From assembly GCA_037200975.1 (NCBI GenBank), contig JBBCGI010000001.1:4237716-4301715 (forward strand): a stretch of DNA of 64,000 bases, written 5' to 3'. Source of the stretch: Pseudomonadota bacterium. Lineage in GTDB: Bacteria > Pseudomonadota > Gammaproteobacteria > Steroidobacterales > Steroidobacteraceae. Below, piece by piece: positions 1-10,926 of this stretch. The translations under genes and the position numbers were made by a program. Positions within the stretch are counted from its first letter, which is position 1. The number at the start of each line of letters is the position of its first letter. The notes below the pieces were generated by a model, which worked only from the letters and a program-made list of their open reading frames with translations, was not told the DNA's origin and made no database searches.

Positions 1-478
1 GCAGGCGCACGATCCGGGCAGCGTCGTGAAGTACAAGGACATCAAGGTTAAGATCCTGCCGAACGACGCGGTGCCGCCGGCGGGCCTCGTGCCGTTGGCC
101 GATCGCGAGTTCGATGAACTCGTCACGCAGGCATCGAACGACAATATTCCGCTCATCGATTTCGGTCTTGCGCCGCCGGTGGGCGAGGCCGCGGAATTCT
201 GGAGCCAGGTACACCGGCTCGGCATCACACCAGGCAGCAGCTTCAGGACGGAAGACTACCTGCGTATCCCGGGCAGCGTCCTCGTGGTCGTCGACAAGGA
301 CAAAGCGCCGGACGTCGCGCTGCTCCAGGCTGCGAAGGCCGCGGGAGTGAAAGTGGCATTCAGCGCGGGCGCCGCCACCCGCGTCGATGAGGCGCACTTC
401 AAGGCGCGTCTGCAGGCGATCAAGGCCGCGGGCCTGGGCTGGAAGGATTTCTGGGTGCCCGGGAAGTCTGGCAACTAG
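1..478 (+). CDS. C-terminal fragment of an unidentified protein (5' end outside window)
   Basis: The reading frame is open from the left edge of the window (in phase from base 2) to the TAG at 476-478, so this is the tail of a longer gene. A GTG at base 26 exists, but the frame continues upstream of it without a stop and no ribosome site precedes it. The roughly 159 visible residues alternate hydrophobic strands and helices (IDFGLAPP, VLVVVDKDKAPD, VKVAFSAGAATRVDEAHF) and end in KDFWVPGKSGN. This suggests the last strands of an alpha/beta or TIM-barrel fold, possibly a metal-dependent hydrolase of PHP type, but no signature motif is present. I do not recognise the family. Its last 4 bases overlap the 3' end of the convergent GGDEF-EAL gene. 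Confidence 0.6.
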   Translation, partial: QAHDPGSVVKYKDIKVKILPNDAVPPAGLVPLADREFDELVTQASNDNIPLIDFGLAPPVGEAAEFWSQVHRLGITPGSSFRTEDYLRIPGSVLVVVDKDKAPDVALLQAAKAAGVKVAFSAGAATRVDEAHFKARLQAIKAAGLGWKDFWVPGKSGN

Positions 479-3126
479 GAAACGCGCACGATCTCGAGCG
501 TCGGGTTTGCCGTCATCGGCGTGCCACCGCGCATCGTGCGCAGCAGCTCATTGGTTTCATGCGACGGCATGGGTTTGGCGAAGTAATAACCCTGGCCGGT
601 CGAGCATCCGAGCGCGAGCAGCTGCGACGCGTGTTCGCGCGTCTCGATGCCTTCCGCGACGGTGCCCAGGTGCAGGCTCTGCGCCATGCTGATGATCGCG
701 CGCACGATGGCGGCATCGTTGCGGTCGACGTTCATGTCGCGCACGAAGGTGCGGTCGATCTTGAGGTAGTCGATCGGCAGGTTGCGTAGATAGGCGAGGC
801 TCGAATAACCGGTGCCGAAGTCGTCGACCGACACGCGCACGCCGAGATCGCGCAACGCATGCAGCTTGGTCACGTGCTGCTCGGAATCCTGCATCGCGAC
901 GCTTTCGGTGAGCTCGACTTCCATCTGGTGCGGGGCGATGTCGAATTCATGCGCGATCGCCACGAGGCGCTCGGGCAGGTTGGAGCGTTTCAGCTGCTTG
1001 GCCGAGACGTTCACGGCCACCGGCACGGGCTTGAGACCGGCGCGTTGCCAGGCCGCGATCTGCCGCGCCACGTTGCGGAACACGCATTCGCCCAGCTCCA
1101 CGATCAGGTCGGATGCCTCGGCAACTTCGATGAATTGTAGTGGCGGCACCGATCCATGGCGCGGATCGTTCCAGCGCGCGAGCGCTTCGAACGACACGAG
1201 GCGGCCGCTGCGGATGTCGACGATCGGCTGCAGGTGGATCTCGATGGCTTCGCGATTGACGGCGCTGCGCAGATCCTGCTCGAGCGCCAGGCGCGTGTGC
1301 ACGCGTTTGTTCATGGCCGAGTCGAACATCTGCACGTTGTCGCGGCCGCGCGCCTTCGCTTCGTACAGCGCGATATCGGCCGAACGCAGCAGCTCGCTCA
1401 TCGTCGTGGCATCGCGCGGATAAACCGACAGGCCGATGCTGGTCGTGGCCGAGTAGGTGGCTTCGCCGAGACGAACCGGCTTCTTCAGCGCCGCCGCCAC
1501 GCGTTCCGCAATCGCCGCGCAGTCGGGCTCGAGGCCGTAGTGGCGAGTGACCACCAGGAATTCGTCTCCACCCATGCGCACCACGAGGTCGGGGCTCGCG
1601 ATGGAATCGCGCAGGCGGCGCGCAACGCTGCGTAGATAGTCGTCGCCGATGGAGTGGCCGCGCGAATCGTTGATGTTCTTGAAATTGTCGCAGTCGATGT
1701 ACAGGATCGAGAGCGAATCGCCGCGGCGCGCCGCTTCGTCGATCAGGCGCGGCAGCTCTTCGTTGAGATACGTGCGGTTCGGCAGCCCGGTCAATGCATC
1801 GTGCGTGGCCAGGTGCTGCAGCGAAAGCTGGTGTTCCTGCGCGCGGCGCTCGGCTTCGCGCCGATGCGAGATGTCCTGCAGCAGCATCGCATGCACGCGG
1901 CCGGTGCCCGGTTCGAGATCCGCGATCGTGAATTCCACGTCGCGGCGTTCCTCGTCACCGCGGATCACCTGCGCGGCGCGAGTCTCGCCCGGGTCGTCGA
2001 GATCCTTGCCCGGTGCCAGCGACACCGGCGTATCGAAGATGGTGGCGAGGTCGCGGCGCCGTAGCTCATCGAGCGACGACCCCACGAGGCGTTGCGCCTG
2101 GGGGTTTGCGTCGAGAACACGCCGCGAGGAGGGGTCGAACAGCAGGATGCCCGAAGCCGCGCGGTCGAAGATCGCGCGGTACCGCGTTTCGTTGATGGCG
2201 GCGAGCTGAGAGGTGCGTTTGAGCCGGCCGCTGTAAGCGTGCCAGGCGGCAATGACGATGCTGATGAGTAGCGCCACCCAGCCAACCAGGTAGCGCACAC
2301 CCTGCTGGCCACTCAGCATCACCGAGCGCGGCAGCGTCGTGTACATCACCGCCAGCGGATGGTTGCCGATGGTGTCGAGGCGCAGCTGGCCTTCGATGAT
2401 GTTGTCCGAGCGCCGGATGATGCGGCGGCCATCGGCCGCGACGAGCAGTTCGGGCTTTTCGGCCACGACCGAGCGATCGTCGAGCAACGCGAAATGTACG
2501 TTGAGCTGCGTATCGGCGCCGATGCTGGCGATCTCGGGTGCGGCGATCCGGCGCGCGAATACCAGCGTGCCGCCCGCGGGGCCGCTGCGATCGCTGCGCA
2601 GGACCGTGTGCGCAGCGATGACGTGCGGCACGCCGTTGATCTGCACCAGCCGCAGCGTGCCTTCCTGGTCGAGCACGGTGCGCACGATGGGTGTGAGCCG
2701 TCCGATCTCCGCGATGATCGGGGGACTGGCCGGATGGCGGTAACGCGCATCGTCGGTGTCGTTCTCGAAGGAAGACAACAGTTTTTCCTTCGGATCGAGC
2801 AGCCAGACGAGGTCGACGTTCATCTCGTCGAGGCCCGCTTCGGAGAAATTCTGGTATTCGAAGTTCGGGTCGAGAGTCGACACGTACGAATACATGTCGT
2901 CCCAGCGCGCGAAGTCACGCGAGACGGTTTCGATCTCGGTGTTCTTGGTGACCAGCGCCTTGCGCATTACTTCGATGCTGCGCGAGACCTCGTTCTGTTC
3001 GATGTTCTCGAACTTGCGCAGGATGAGGTAGCGGGACGCGGCCCAGGTTCCAAGCACGATGAGCGCGGCGGCTAGATAGACCGCCACGGCTTCGCGCCCA
3101 AACGAACGAATGTGTTGAGCCGCCAT
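475..3126 (-). CDS. Membrane-bound c-di-GMP protein: CHASE4-PAS-GGDEF-EAL
   Basis: An 883-residue bifunctional c-di-GMP signalling protein. Order of parts: membrane helix near residues 13-35; periplasmic CHASE4-like sensor near 40-270 (it contains DFARWDDMYSYV); second helix near 278-298; PAS domain near 310-420; GGDEF domain with the intact GGDEF motif at 519-523; EAL domain with FEAL at 646-649. EAL metal and catalytic elements are visible (VELTES, DDFGTGYSSL, KIDR, EGIE), so both cyclase and phosphodiesterase sites look complete. The inhibitory RxxD I-site expected just before GGDEF reads ASPD, so the Arg is missing and product inhibition is probably absent. It stands alone, tail to tail with the partial gene at the left edge. 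The net activity and the periplasmic ligand cannot be told from sequence. Confidence 0.93.
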   Translation of the reverse strand: MAAQHIRSFGREAVAVYLAAALIVLGTWAASRYLILRKFENIEQNEVSRSIEVMRKALVTKNTEIETVSRDFARWDDMYSYVSTLDPNFEYQNFSEAGLDEMNVDLVWLLDPKEKLLSSFENDTDDARYRHPASPPIIAEIGRLTPIVRTVLDQEGTLRLVQINGVPHVIAAHTVLRSDRSGPAGGTLVFARRIAAPEIASIGADTQLNVHFALLDDRSVVAEKPELLVAADGRRIIRRSDNIIEGQLRLDTIGNHPLAVMYTTLPRSVMLSGQQGVRYLVGWVALLISIVIAAWHAYSGRLKRTSQLAAINETRYRAIFDRAASGILLFDPSSRRVLDANPQAQRLVGSSLDELRRRDLATIFDTPVSLAPGKDLDDPGETRAAQVIRGDEERRDVEFTIADLEPGTGRVHAMLLQDISHRREAERRAQEHQLSLQHLATHDALTGLPNRTYLNEELPRLIDEAARRGDSLSILYIDCDNFKNINDSRGHSIGDDYLRSVARRLRDSIASPDLVVRMGGDEFLVVTRHYGLEPDCAAIAERVAAALKKPVRLGEATYSATTSIGLSVYPRDATTMSELLRSADIALYEAKARGRDNVQMFDSAMNKRVHTRLALEQDLRSAVNREAIEIHLQPIVDIRSGRLVSFEALARWNDPRHGSVPPLQFIEVAEASDLIVELGECVFRNVARQIAAWQRAGLKPVPVAVNVSAKQLKRSNLPERLVAIAHEFDIAPHQMEVELTESVAMQDSEQHVTKLHALRDLGVRVSVDDFGTGYSSLAYLRNLPIDYLKIDRTFVRDMNVDRNDAAIVRAIISMAQSLHLGTVAEGIETREHASQLLALGCSTGQGYYFAKPMPSHETNELLRTMRGGTPMTANPTLEIVRVS

Positions 3127-3237
3127 GTTTGATTGATATACGACTTATTCCAGCGGCCTGCCACTGGAAGTTCGGCAATAACTCCCGTCGGGCGATCCTC
3201 GCCCCTGTGATAGGAATCGGCCAGCGCGAATGACTCT

Positions 3238-3537
3238 TTATGCGTCCGGGATCACAATTCCGGGTCGATCGATTCGGCGTTTGTAGTAAAGGGCTGTATG
3301 CCCGATCCGGTGCACCATGACGGCCTGGGTGGCGGTGGCCAGCTCGGCGAGCCCGGCATCCCGCGCTTCACGCTCGGTCCCACGAAACTTCACCTTGATG
3401 AGTTCGTGGTCGTGCAGCGCGCGGGTGGCTTCCGCGATGACCGCCGGGCTCACACCCGCGTTGCCGATGAGCAGCACGGGATTCAATGCGTGGCCCAGAC
3501 CCCGTAAATACTTGCGCTGCCGTTCTGAGAGTTCCAT
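3238..3537 (-). CDS. yhbY: CRS1/YhbY-domain ribosome-assembly RNA-binding protein
   Basis: A 99-residue single-domain CRM (CRS1_YhbY) protein, the usual family length. It begins MELSERQRKYLRGLGHALNP and contains the GNxG RNA-binding loop as LIGNAGVS, followed by the LIKVKFRG strand. YhbY binds precursors of the large ribosomal subunit. The ATG at 3537 was chosen because the family starts here; the frame stays open upstream to 3714, but the extra 59 residues are low-complexity and unrelated to the family. It lies divergent from ftsH, as in many gammaproteobacteria, but rlmE, which normally sits between them, is about 23 kb away here. Confidence 0.92.
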   Translation of the reverse strand: MELSERQRKYLRGLGHALNPVLLIGNAGVSPAVIAEATRALHDHELIKVKFRGTEREARDAGLAELATATQAVMVHRIGHTALYYKRRIDRPGIVIPDA

Positions 3538-3822
3538 GGGGCCGCATTGTAAGGATTGCGGGCTACGCGCAGGTCGAAAAGCTGCCGGCGGAATAGGTGT
3601 GCGCGCGATTTCATCGGCCCGCCATTGAAACCAACTCGCATAGCGCCCATCAAACCGCCCAGGGCGCGCGTTGCGCCCGGCATTCACCAAAGTACGGTCC
3701 GCCGAACCCGCCACATCCCAGGTAGCAGTTCTGAGCTTTGCCTGCTGGCGAGTGGTTTTAGGATGGTGTAGCGTGGCCGCAATCCTGCATGACGGGTCGC
3801 TTCCCGAGCTAGGGGTAAACCT

Positions 3823-5739
<1,917 letters not shown>

Positions 5740-5773
5740 GAGTAGTTAGTTTGCAGGCCGGCGGTCGTTCGCC

Positions 5774-6628
5774 ATGAGCACCGCCAGCTGGCTCTGCCGG
5801 GATCGAATCCTCGATCTCGGCGCGCCCGTGGTAATGGGCGTCCTCAATGTCACTCCCGATTCCTTCTCCGATGGCGGCCGCTTCAACGAGCGCCATGCGG
5901 CGCTCGCGCGGGCGCGCGTCATGGTCGAGGAGGGCGCGCGAATCATCGATATCGGGGGAGAATCCACGCGGCCCGGCGCCGCGCCGGCCGGGCTCGATGA
6001 AGAGCTGTCGCGTGTCATCCCCGTCATCGAGTCGTTGCGGCGCGATTCCGCCGTGTTCATTTCCGTCGACAGCAGCAAGCCCGAGGTGATGCGCGCGGCT
6101 TGCGCCGCGGGCGCCGACATCATCAATGACGTGCGGGCGCTCTCGGAGCCCGGCGCGTTGGCAGCCGCCGCGGAAACTCGCGCGGGCATCTGCCTCATGC
6201 ACATGCGCGGGGAGCCACGCACGATGCAGGATGCGCCGCACTACGACGACGTGGTCGCCGAGGTGGCGGGATTTCTCACTCAGCGTATCGCGGCGTGCCG
6301 CGCCGCGGGTATCGATCTGGCCCGTCTCGTCATCGACCCCGGGTTCGGTTTCGGCAAACGCGTGTCGCACAATCTCGTGTTGCTCAAACATCTGGCCGAC
6401 TTGCAGAAGTTGGGTGTACCTCTCGCAGTGGGGCTGTCGCGCAAGTCGATGCTGGTCAAGCTCACGGGCCGGGCGGTCGACGATCGAACCGCGGGCAGCG
6501 TCGCGCTGGCCGCCATTGCGGTTCTGAATGGAGCGCGTATCGTGCGCGCCCACGACGTGGCTGCCACCGTCGATGCGGTGCGCGTTGCGGCGGCGGTGAC
6601 TCTGGGAGAGCAATTCGATGGCACGTAA
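5774..6628 (+). CDS. folP: Dihydropteroate synthase
   Basis: A 284-residue TIM-barrel enzyme that condenses p-aminobenzoate with dihydropterin pyrophosphate in folate synthesis; it is the sulfonamide target. Signature motifs are present: NVTPDSFSDGG at residues 25-35 (DHPS signature 1, pyrophosphate binding), DIGGESTRPG near 59-68 (signature 2), the central DPGFGFGK strand and GLSRKS near the pterin/pABA site. Length is normal. The gene lies between ftsH and glmM, the classic ftsH-folP-glmM arrangement, and its last 11 bp overlap the glmM start, which implies translational coupling. Confidence 0.98.
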   Translation: MSTASWLCRDRILDLGAPVVMGVLNVTPDSFSDGGRFNERHAALARARVMVEEGARIIDIGGESTRPGAAPAGLDEELSRVIPVIESLRRDSAVFISVDSSKPEVMRAACAAGADIINDVRALSEPGALAAAAETRAGICLMHMRGEPRTMQDAPHYDDVVAEVAGFLTQRIAACRAAGIDLARLVIDPGFGFGKRVSHNLVLLKHLADLQKLGVPLAVGLSRKSMLVKLTGRAVDDRTAGSVALAAIAVLNGARIVRAHDVAATVDAVRVAAAVTLGEQFDGT

Positions 6629-7952
6629 GTACTTCGGCACCGATGGCGTGCGCGGCCGGGTCGGCGAACATCCGCTCACCGTGGATTTCGCACTGCGCCT
6701 GGCGAGCGCCGCGGCGCGCGTGCTCGCGCCGAAAGGCGGCACCGTGCTCATTGGCAAGGACACGCGCCTGTCCGGTTACATGTTCGAAGCGGCGCTCGAA
6801 GCGGGGTTCGTGGCCGCGGGCGTCAACGTCAACCTGATCGGCCCGCTGCCGACCCCGGGCATCGCCTATCTGACGCGCAAGTTCGGCTGCGACTTCGGCA
6901 TCGTCATCAGCGCCTCTCACAATCTTTACGACGACAACGGCATCAAGTTCTTCGACAGCGAGGGCGGCAAACTATCCGATGAAGTCGAGCTGGCCATCGA
7001 AGCCGAACTCGAGCGTGGCCCGATCACGTTGTCGTCGATGAACCTCGGGCGTGCGTCGCGCGTCGATAAATCGCGTCGCATGTACCAGGATTTCTGTTCC
7101 GGGTCCCTGCCGAAAGGCATGACACTCGAAGGTCTGAAGCTCGTGGTCGACTGTGCCAACGGCGCCGGCTACAAGGTGGTGCCGCGCACGTTCGCCGATC
7201 TCGGCGCCGAGATCATCCCGATCGGTTGTTCGCCGAACGGCCGCAACATCAACGACGGCTGCGGCTCGACCAGCCCGGGGCTCATTCAGTTGACGGTGCC
7301 TGGAGTGCGTGCGGATGCGGGCATCGCGCTCGATGGCGACGGCGATCGGCTTGTCATGATCGACGGACTCGGCCGGATCATCGATGGCGATCAACTCGTC
7401 TACATCATCGCCACCGCGCGCAAGCGCGCCGGCATCCTCAAGGGCCCCGTCGTCGGCACGGTCATGAGTAACCTCGGGCTCGAAGTGGCGCTGCGCAAAC
7501 AGGGCATAGAATTCAAGCGCGCGCAGGTCGGCGATCGATATGTGCTGGCGATGCTGCGCGAGACGGGCGGTGAAGTGGGCGGCGAAACGTCCGGCCACAT
7601 CCTGCTGCTCGACAAGACCACCACCGGCGACGCGCTGATGGCCGCATTGCAGGTGCTCGCGGTCATGCGTGAAACGAAGCAGGGCCTGGCGGAGCTCGCG
7701 GCCGGAATGCCACGCTTCCCGCAAACCATGATCAATGTGAAGGTCTCGAAGCGCTTCGACCCCCAATCCGTCCCGGAGGTCGAAGACACTGTACAAAGAG
7801 TGTCGCTGCGGTTGGGGGAGGACGGCCGGGTCGTATTGCGGCCGTCGGGCACCGAACCGGTCATTCGCGTGATGGTTGAAGCTCGCGACGAGACCGACAC
7901 CGTACGCTGCGCCGAGGAGATTGCGGCCGTAGTGCGTCGCGTTGCGTCCTGA
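6618..7952 (+). CDS. glmM: Phosphoglucosamine mutase
   Basis: A 444-residue alpha-D-phosphohexomutase that converts glucosamine-6-P to glucosamine-1-P for UDP-GlcNAc, feeding peptidoglycan and LPS. Visible elements: KYFGTDGVRG at the N-terminus, the phosphoserine loop ISASHN with Ser100, the metal-binding DGDGDR loop, GEXSGH as GGETSGH, and the phosphate-binding RPSGTEPVIRVM near the end. The residue after SASHN is Leu103 (codon CTT at 6924-6926) instead of the usual Pro; the rest of the loop (DNGIKFF) is normal. The start overlaps folP by 11 bp. A terminator hairpin begins at the stop codon. Confidence 0.98.
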   Translation: MARKYFGTDGVRGRVGEHPLTVDFALRLASAAARVLAPKGGTVLIGKDTRLSGYMFEAALEAGFVAAGVNVNLIGPLPTPGIAYLTRKFGCDFGIVISASHNLYDDNGIKFFDSEGGKLSDEVELAIEAELERGPITLSSMNLGRASRVDKSRRMYQDFCSGSLPKGMTLEGLKLVVDCANGAGYKVVPRTFADLGAEIIPIGCSPNGRNINDGCGSTSPGLIQLTVPGVRADAGIALDGDGDRLVMIDGLGRIIDGDQLVYIIATARKRAGILKGPVVGTVMSNLGLEVALRKQGIEFKRAQVGDRYVLAMLRETGGEVGGETSGHILLLDKTTTGDALMAALQVLAVMRETKQGLAELAAGMPRFPQTMINVKVSKRFDPQSVPEVEDTVQRVSLRLGEDGRVVLRPSGTEPVIRVMVEARDETDTVRCAEEIAAVVRRVAS

Positions 7953-7970
7953 GGGGCGCATCGTTATGAT
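7942..7970 (+). promoter_or_regulatory. Candidate tpiA promoter inside the glmM terminator
   Basis: TTGCGT (7942-7947), 17 bp, TATGAT (7965-7970), followed by the GC-rich CGCGCCCC. The -10 box lies in the loop of the terminator hairpin at 7952-7979 and the initiation point would fall near 7977, about 19 bases before the tpiA ATG. The -35 keeps only TTG. This is read from the sequence; activity is inferred. Confidence 0.45.
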
Positions 7971-7984
7971 CGCGCCCCTTTTTT
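7952..7984 (+). terminator. Rho-independent terminator after glmM
   Basis: An 8-bp stem (AGGGGCGC at 7952-7959 with GCGCCCCT at 7972-7979) around a 12-base loop is followed by six T residues (7979-7984). It starts on the last base of the glmM stop codon and would separate ftsH-folP-glmM transcription from tpiA. Confidence 0.8.
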
Positions 7985-7995
7985 GAGCAGTCCCT

Positions 7996-8748
7996 ATGCG
8001 TCGGCAAATCATCGCAGGCAACTGGAAAATGCACGGCTCGCGCGCGGAAAACGCGACGCTGGTCGATGCCATCGTCCATAAGCTGCCGAATTCCTCGGCG
8101 GAAGTCTGGGTGTGTCCGCCGTTCGTGTATCTGGCCGAACTCAGCCGGGCGCTGGCCGGATCGCGCATCAGTCTCGGGGCGCAGGATGTTTGCGCGGAGA
8201 CGCAGGGCGCATTTACGGGCGAAGTCTCCGCGGCGATGTTGCGCGACGTCGGTTGCACCGGTTCTCTGGTCGGACATTCCGAGCGCCGCGCGCTGTACGG
8301 TGAGACCGATCAGCTCGTCGCGCGCAAGTTCGCCGCGTTGCTGGCCGCCGGACTCACGCCGATCCTGTGTGTAGGCGAACAACTCGCCGAACGCGAATCC
8401 GGCCGCACGTTCGAAGTGGTGGACCGCCAGCTCGATGCGGTGCTCGATCTTTCGGGTGTCGCAGTATTTTCGCGCGCGATCATTGCTTATGAGCCCGTTT
8501 GGGCCATCGGTACCGGCAAGACCGCGAGTCCGCAACAGGCCGAAGAAGTGCACGAGCACATCCGTGGGCGTATCGCCAATCGCGATGCTAAGATCGCGGC
8601 CGTTGTGCGCGTCCTCTACGGCGGCAGCTGCAAGGCCGCGAACGCTGCAGAACTCCTCTCCATGCCGAACGTCGACGGCGGACTCATCGGCGGCGCGTCG
8701 CTCAAGGCGGAAGAATTTCTTGCCATCATCGCGGCAGCGCGCGCCTGA
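7996..8748 (+). CDS. tpiA: Triosephosphate isomerase
   Basis: A 250-residue TIM-barrel enzyme interconverting dihydroxyacetone phosphate and glyceraldehyde-3-phosphate. Catalytic elements are all seen: Asn/Lys in GNWKMHGS (residues 8-15), the electrophilic His in VGHSERR, the catalytic Glu in AYEPVWAIGTGK, the flexible loop WAIGTG, and the phosphate-binding GGSCKAANA and GGLIGGASL segments. Start ATG at 7996 follows the glmM terminator. secG lies 16 bp downstream, the common tpiA-secG pair. Confidence 0.98.
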   Translation: MRRQIIAGNWKMHGSRAENATLVDAIVHKLPNSSAEVWVCPPFVYLAELSRALAGSRISLGAQDVCAETQGAFTGEVSAAMLRDVGCTGSLVGHSERRALYGETDQLVARKFAALLAAGLTPILCVGEQLAERESGRTFEVVDRQLDAVLDLSGVAVFSRAIIAYEPVWAIGTGKTASPQQAEEVHEHIRGRIANRDAKIAAVVRVLYGGSCKAANAAELLSMPNVDGGLIGGASLKAEEFLAIIAAARA

Positions 8749-8764
8749 AATAGGTACTTAAGAG

Positions 8765-9139
8765 ATGTTGCGAACGATTCTCACAATCCTGCAGGTCCTG
8801 TCGGCTTTCGCCATCATCGGACTCGTGCTGTTGCAGCGTGGCAAAGGCGCGGAGGCGGGCGCCGGTTTCGGCGCGGGCGCTTCCGGAACAGTATTCGGCG
8901 CGCGCGGCGCGACCACCGGCCTCTCGCGCATGACCGCGGTTTTTGCCGCGATTTTCATGATCAACAGTCTGTGCCTGACGTATTTGTTTCAGCGTGATGC
9001 CCGTGCCCAGCCGGAATCGCTGCTCGACAAGGTTCCGGTGACCACTACTGCGCCGGCCCCTGCGCCCGCGGCGCCGATCGATGCGAACGCCGTGCCCGTG
9101 CCGGCCGCACCCGCTGAACAGGCTCCCGAGAAGCCCTGA
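8765..9139 (+). CDS. secG: Protein-export membrane protein SecG
   Basis: A 124-residue accessory subunit of the SecYEG translocon. It has the two expected membrane helices (about 3-23 and 56-76) with the conserved LLQRGKGAEAGAGFGAG segment between them, followed by a long Pro/Ala-rich cytoplasmic tail (TTTAPAPAPAAPIDANAVPV), a variable region in the family. It follows tpiA closely and precedes tRNA-Leu, a widespread gammaproteobacterial order. Confidence 0.95.
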   Translation: MLRTILTILQVLSAFAIIGLVLLQRGKGAEAGAGFGAGASGTVFGARGATTGLSRMTAVFAAIFMINSLCLTYLFQRDARAQPESLLDKVPVTTTAPAPAPAAPIDANAVPVPAAPAEQAPEKP

Positions 9140-9155
9140 AGATTTTTCGCGCAAC

Positions 9156-9240
9156 GCCGACGTGGTGGAATTGGTAGACACACTAGCTTGAGGGGCTAGC
9201 GGAGCGATCCGTGGGAGTTCGAGTCTCCCCGTCGGCACCA
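9156..9240 (+). tRNA. tRNA-Leu (GAG anticodon)
   Basis: An 85-nt class II tRNA. The acceptor stem GCCGACG (9156-9162) pairs with CGTCGGC (9230-9236), followed by A and an encoded CCA. The anticodon stem CTAGC/GCTAG encloses loop TTGAGGG, giving anticodon GAG (reads CUC/CUU). An extra arm is present before the GTTCGAGTC T-loop. It sits between secG and nuoA. Confidence 0.97.
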
Positions 9241-9255
9241 TCACTTTCCTTTCCC

Positions 9256-9264
9256 TGATACAAT
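9256..9264 (+). promoter_or_regulatory. Extended -10 promoter for the nuo operon
   Basis: TGATACAAT (TG, one base, then TACAAT at 9259-9264) followed by CGCGCCCG, 16 bases after the end of tRNA-Leu. No good -35 is visible, which fits an extended -10 type. Initiation near 9271 would leave a leader of about 87 bases before nuoA. Confidence 0.5.
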
Positions 9265-9357
9265 CGCGCCCGAATTTGCGGGGGCGGTTGTCTCTCTTCG
9301 TGCGAGAGGTTGCTGCCCCTTTTCGTGATGGTTCGTGATGGCGCAGAACGTCCAAAA

Positions 9358-9726
9358 ATGCTTGCGAATTACCTGCCCGTACTGATTTTTCTCACCGTCG
9401 CCACGGGGCTCGCGCTCCTGTTGATGACGCTTGGGCTCGTCATCGGCCGTTGGCAGGCCCGCGCCAAGGACGACGTCCAGAAACTCTCTCCTTATGAATG
9501 TGGTTTCGAAGCCTTCGAAGACAGCCGCATGAAATTCGACGTGCGTTATTACCTCGTCGCCATCCTGTTCATCGTGTTCGATCTCGAAATCGCGTTCCTG
9601 TTTCCGTGGGCCGTGGTGCTCGACAGCATCGGCACCTTCGGGCTCGTCTCCATGGGGATCTTTCTGTTCATCCTCGTGGTGGGTTTCATCTACGAGTGGA
9701 AGAAAGGAGCGCTCGAGTGGGATTAG
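9358..9726 (+). CDS. nuoA: NADH-quinone oxidoreductase subunit A
   Basis: A 122-residue membrane subunit of complex I with three hydrophobic helices. The conserved [44 protein letters not shown] region is diagnostic (the quinone-site loop with Cys in YECG, and the FDLEIAFL acidic helix). The ATG at 9358 was chosen because [12 protein letters not shown] matches the family start; an in-frame TTG at 9310 would add 16 unrelated residues. Neither start has a strong ribosome site. First gene of the 14-subunit operon. Confidence 0.95.
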   Translation: MLANYLPVLIFLTVATGLALLLMTLGLVIGRWQARAKDDVQKLSPYECGFEAFEDSRMKFDVRYYLVAILFIVFDLEIAFLFPWAVVLDSIGTFGLVSMGIFLFILVVGFIYEWKKGALEWD

Positions 9727-10223
9727 AAGAAACGAGCGCGGAAGCGGCGGCGGAAGGTTTCGCAGAACGCGGCTTTCTCACCACGAGCGTCGACACCGTT
9801 TTCAACTGGGCGCGCACCGGGTCGCTGTGGCCGATGACCTTCGGTCTCGCCTGCTGCGCGGTCGAGATGATGCATGCAGGCGCGTCGCGCTACGACCTCG
9901 ACCGTTTCGGCGTCGTGTTCCGTCCGAGTCCGCGCCAATCGGATTGCATGATCGTCGCCGGCACGCTGGTGAACAAGATGGCGCCGGCCCTGCGCAAGGT
10001 CTACGACCAGATGCCCGAGCCGCGCTGGGTCATCTCGATGGGTTCGTGTGCGAATGGCGGCGGCTACTACCACTACTCTTATGCGGTGGTGCGCGGCTGC
10101 GATCGCATCGTTCCAGTGGACGTTTACGTGCCGGGTTGTCCGCCCACGGCCGAGGCGCTGCTGTACGGCATCATCCAGCTGCAGAAGAAAATCGAGCGCA
10201 CCAGCACGATTGCCCGGCCCTGA
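9717..10223 (+). CDS. nuoB: NADH-quinone oxidoreductase subunit B
   Basis: A 168-residue peripheral-arm subunit carrying iron-sulfur cluster N2, the last electron donor to quinone. Cluster ligands are seen in LACCAVEMM (the adjacent Cys pair), MGSCANGGG and [11 protein letters not shown]. The GTG start at 9717 overlaps the nuoA stop by 10 bp and has AAAGGA eight bases upstream; the frame is open further upstream but lies inside nuoA. Length and motifs are normal for the family. Confidence 0.96.
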   Translation: MGLEETSAEAAAEGFAERGFLTTSVDTVFNWARTGSLWPMTFGLACCAVEMMHAGASRYDLDRFGVVFRPSPRQSDCMIVAGTLVNKMAPALRKVYDQMPEPRWVISMGSCANGGGYYHYSYAVVRGCDRIVPVDVYVPGCPPTAEALLYGIIQLQKKIERTSTIARP

Positions 10224-10227
10224 TGCC

Positions 10228-10923
10228 ATGACCCAGACGTCGACGCCCAAGATTGCAACGCTCGCCGAGAAAGTCGAAGCCCGGCTGCCAGGCCTGCTGC
10301 TGCGTGCGCCGTCGTTGCCGGACGAGCTGTGTTACGAAGTGCAGCCGGACAAATTACGCGAAGTCTGTGTCGCGTTGCGCGACACGCCGGAGCTCAAGTT
10401 CGAGATCCTCATCGATCTCGCCGGCATCGATTACCTCGACTACGGAACCACGGAGTGGAAGACCAATTCCGCCACCGCTTCGGGATTCAGCCGCGGCGTG
10501 AATCGCGGTGCCGCACGCGTCCCGCACGATGGCGCGCGCTTCGCGGTGGCCTATCAACTGCTGTCGGTCACCAACAACCAGCGGCTGCGCCTGCGCGCGC
10601 GTTGCGAAGACGCCGAAGACCCGATCATCGATTCCGTGGTCGAGATCTGGGCCGGCGCCAACTGGTTCGAGCGCGAAGCGTTCGACCTGTTCGGCATCCT
10701 GTTCACGGGTCATCCGGATCTGCGCCGCATCCTCACCGACTACGGTTTCATCGGTCATCCGTTCCGCAAGGATTTCCCGCTCATCGGCAACGTCGAAGTG
10801 CGCTACGACGCCGACAAGCAGCGCGTGGTGTATGAGCCCGTGTCGATCGAAAACCGCACGCTGGTCCCGAAAGTGATCCGCAACGACAACCGTTACGACG
10901 CAGCCATCAAGTCTCCGAAGTAA
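10228..10923 (+). CDS. nuoC: NADH-quinone oxidoreductase subunit C
   Basis: A 231-residue 30-kDa subunit, separate from NuoD (they are fused in E. coli). The signature [38 protein letters not shown] is complete. The ATG at 10228 starts 2 bases after the nuoB stop. A short Gly/Arg-containing insertion ([20 protein letters not shown]) follows the YLDYG strand. Part of the peripheral arm next to the quinone site. Confidence 0.96.
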   Translation: MTQTSTPKIATLAEKVEARLPGLLLRAPSLPDELCYEVQPDKLREVCVALRDTPELKFEILIDLAGIDYLDYGTTEWKTNSATASGFSRGVNRGAARVPHDGARFAVAYQLLSVTNNQRLRLRARCEDAEDPIIDSVVEIWAGANWFEREAFDLFGILFTGHPDLRRILTDYGFIGHPFRKDFPLIGNVEVRYDADKQRVVYEPVSIENRTLVPKVIRNDNRYDAAIKSPK

Positions 10924-10926
10924 CCG

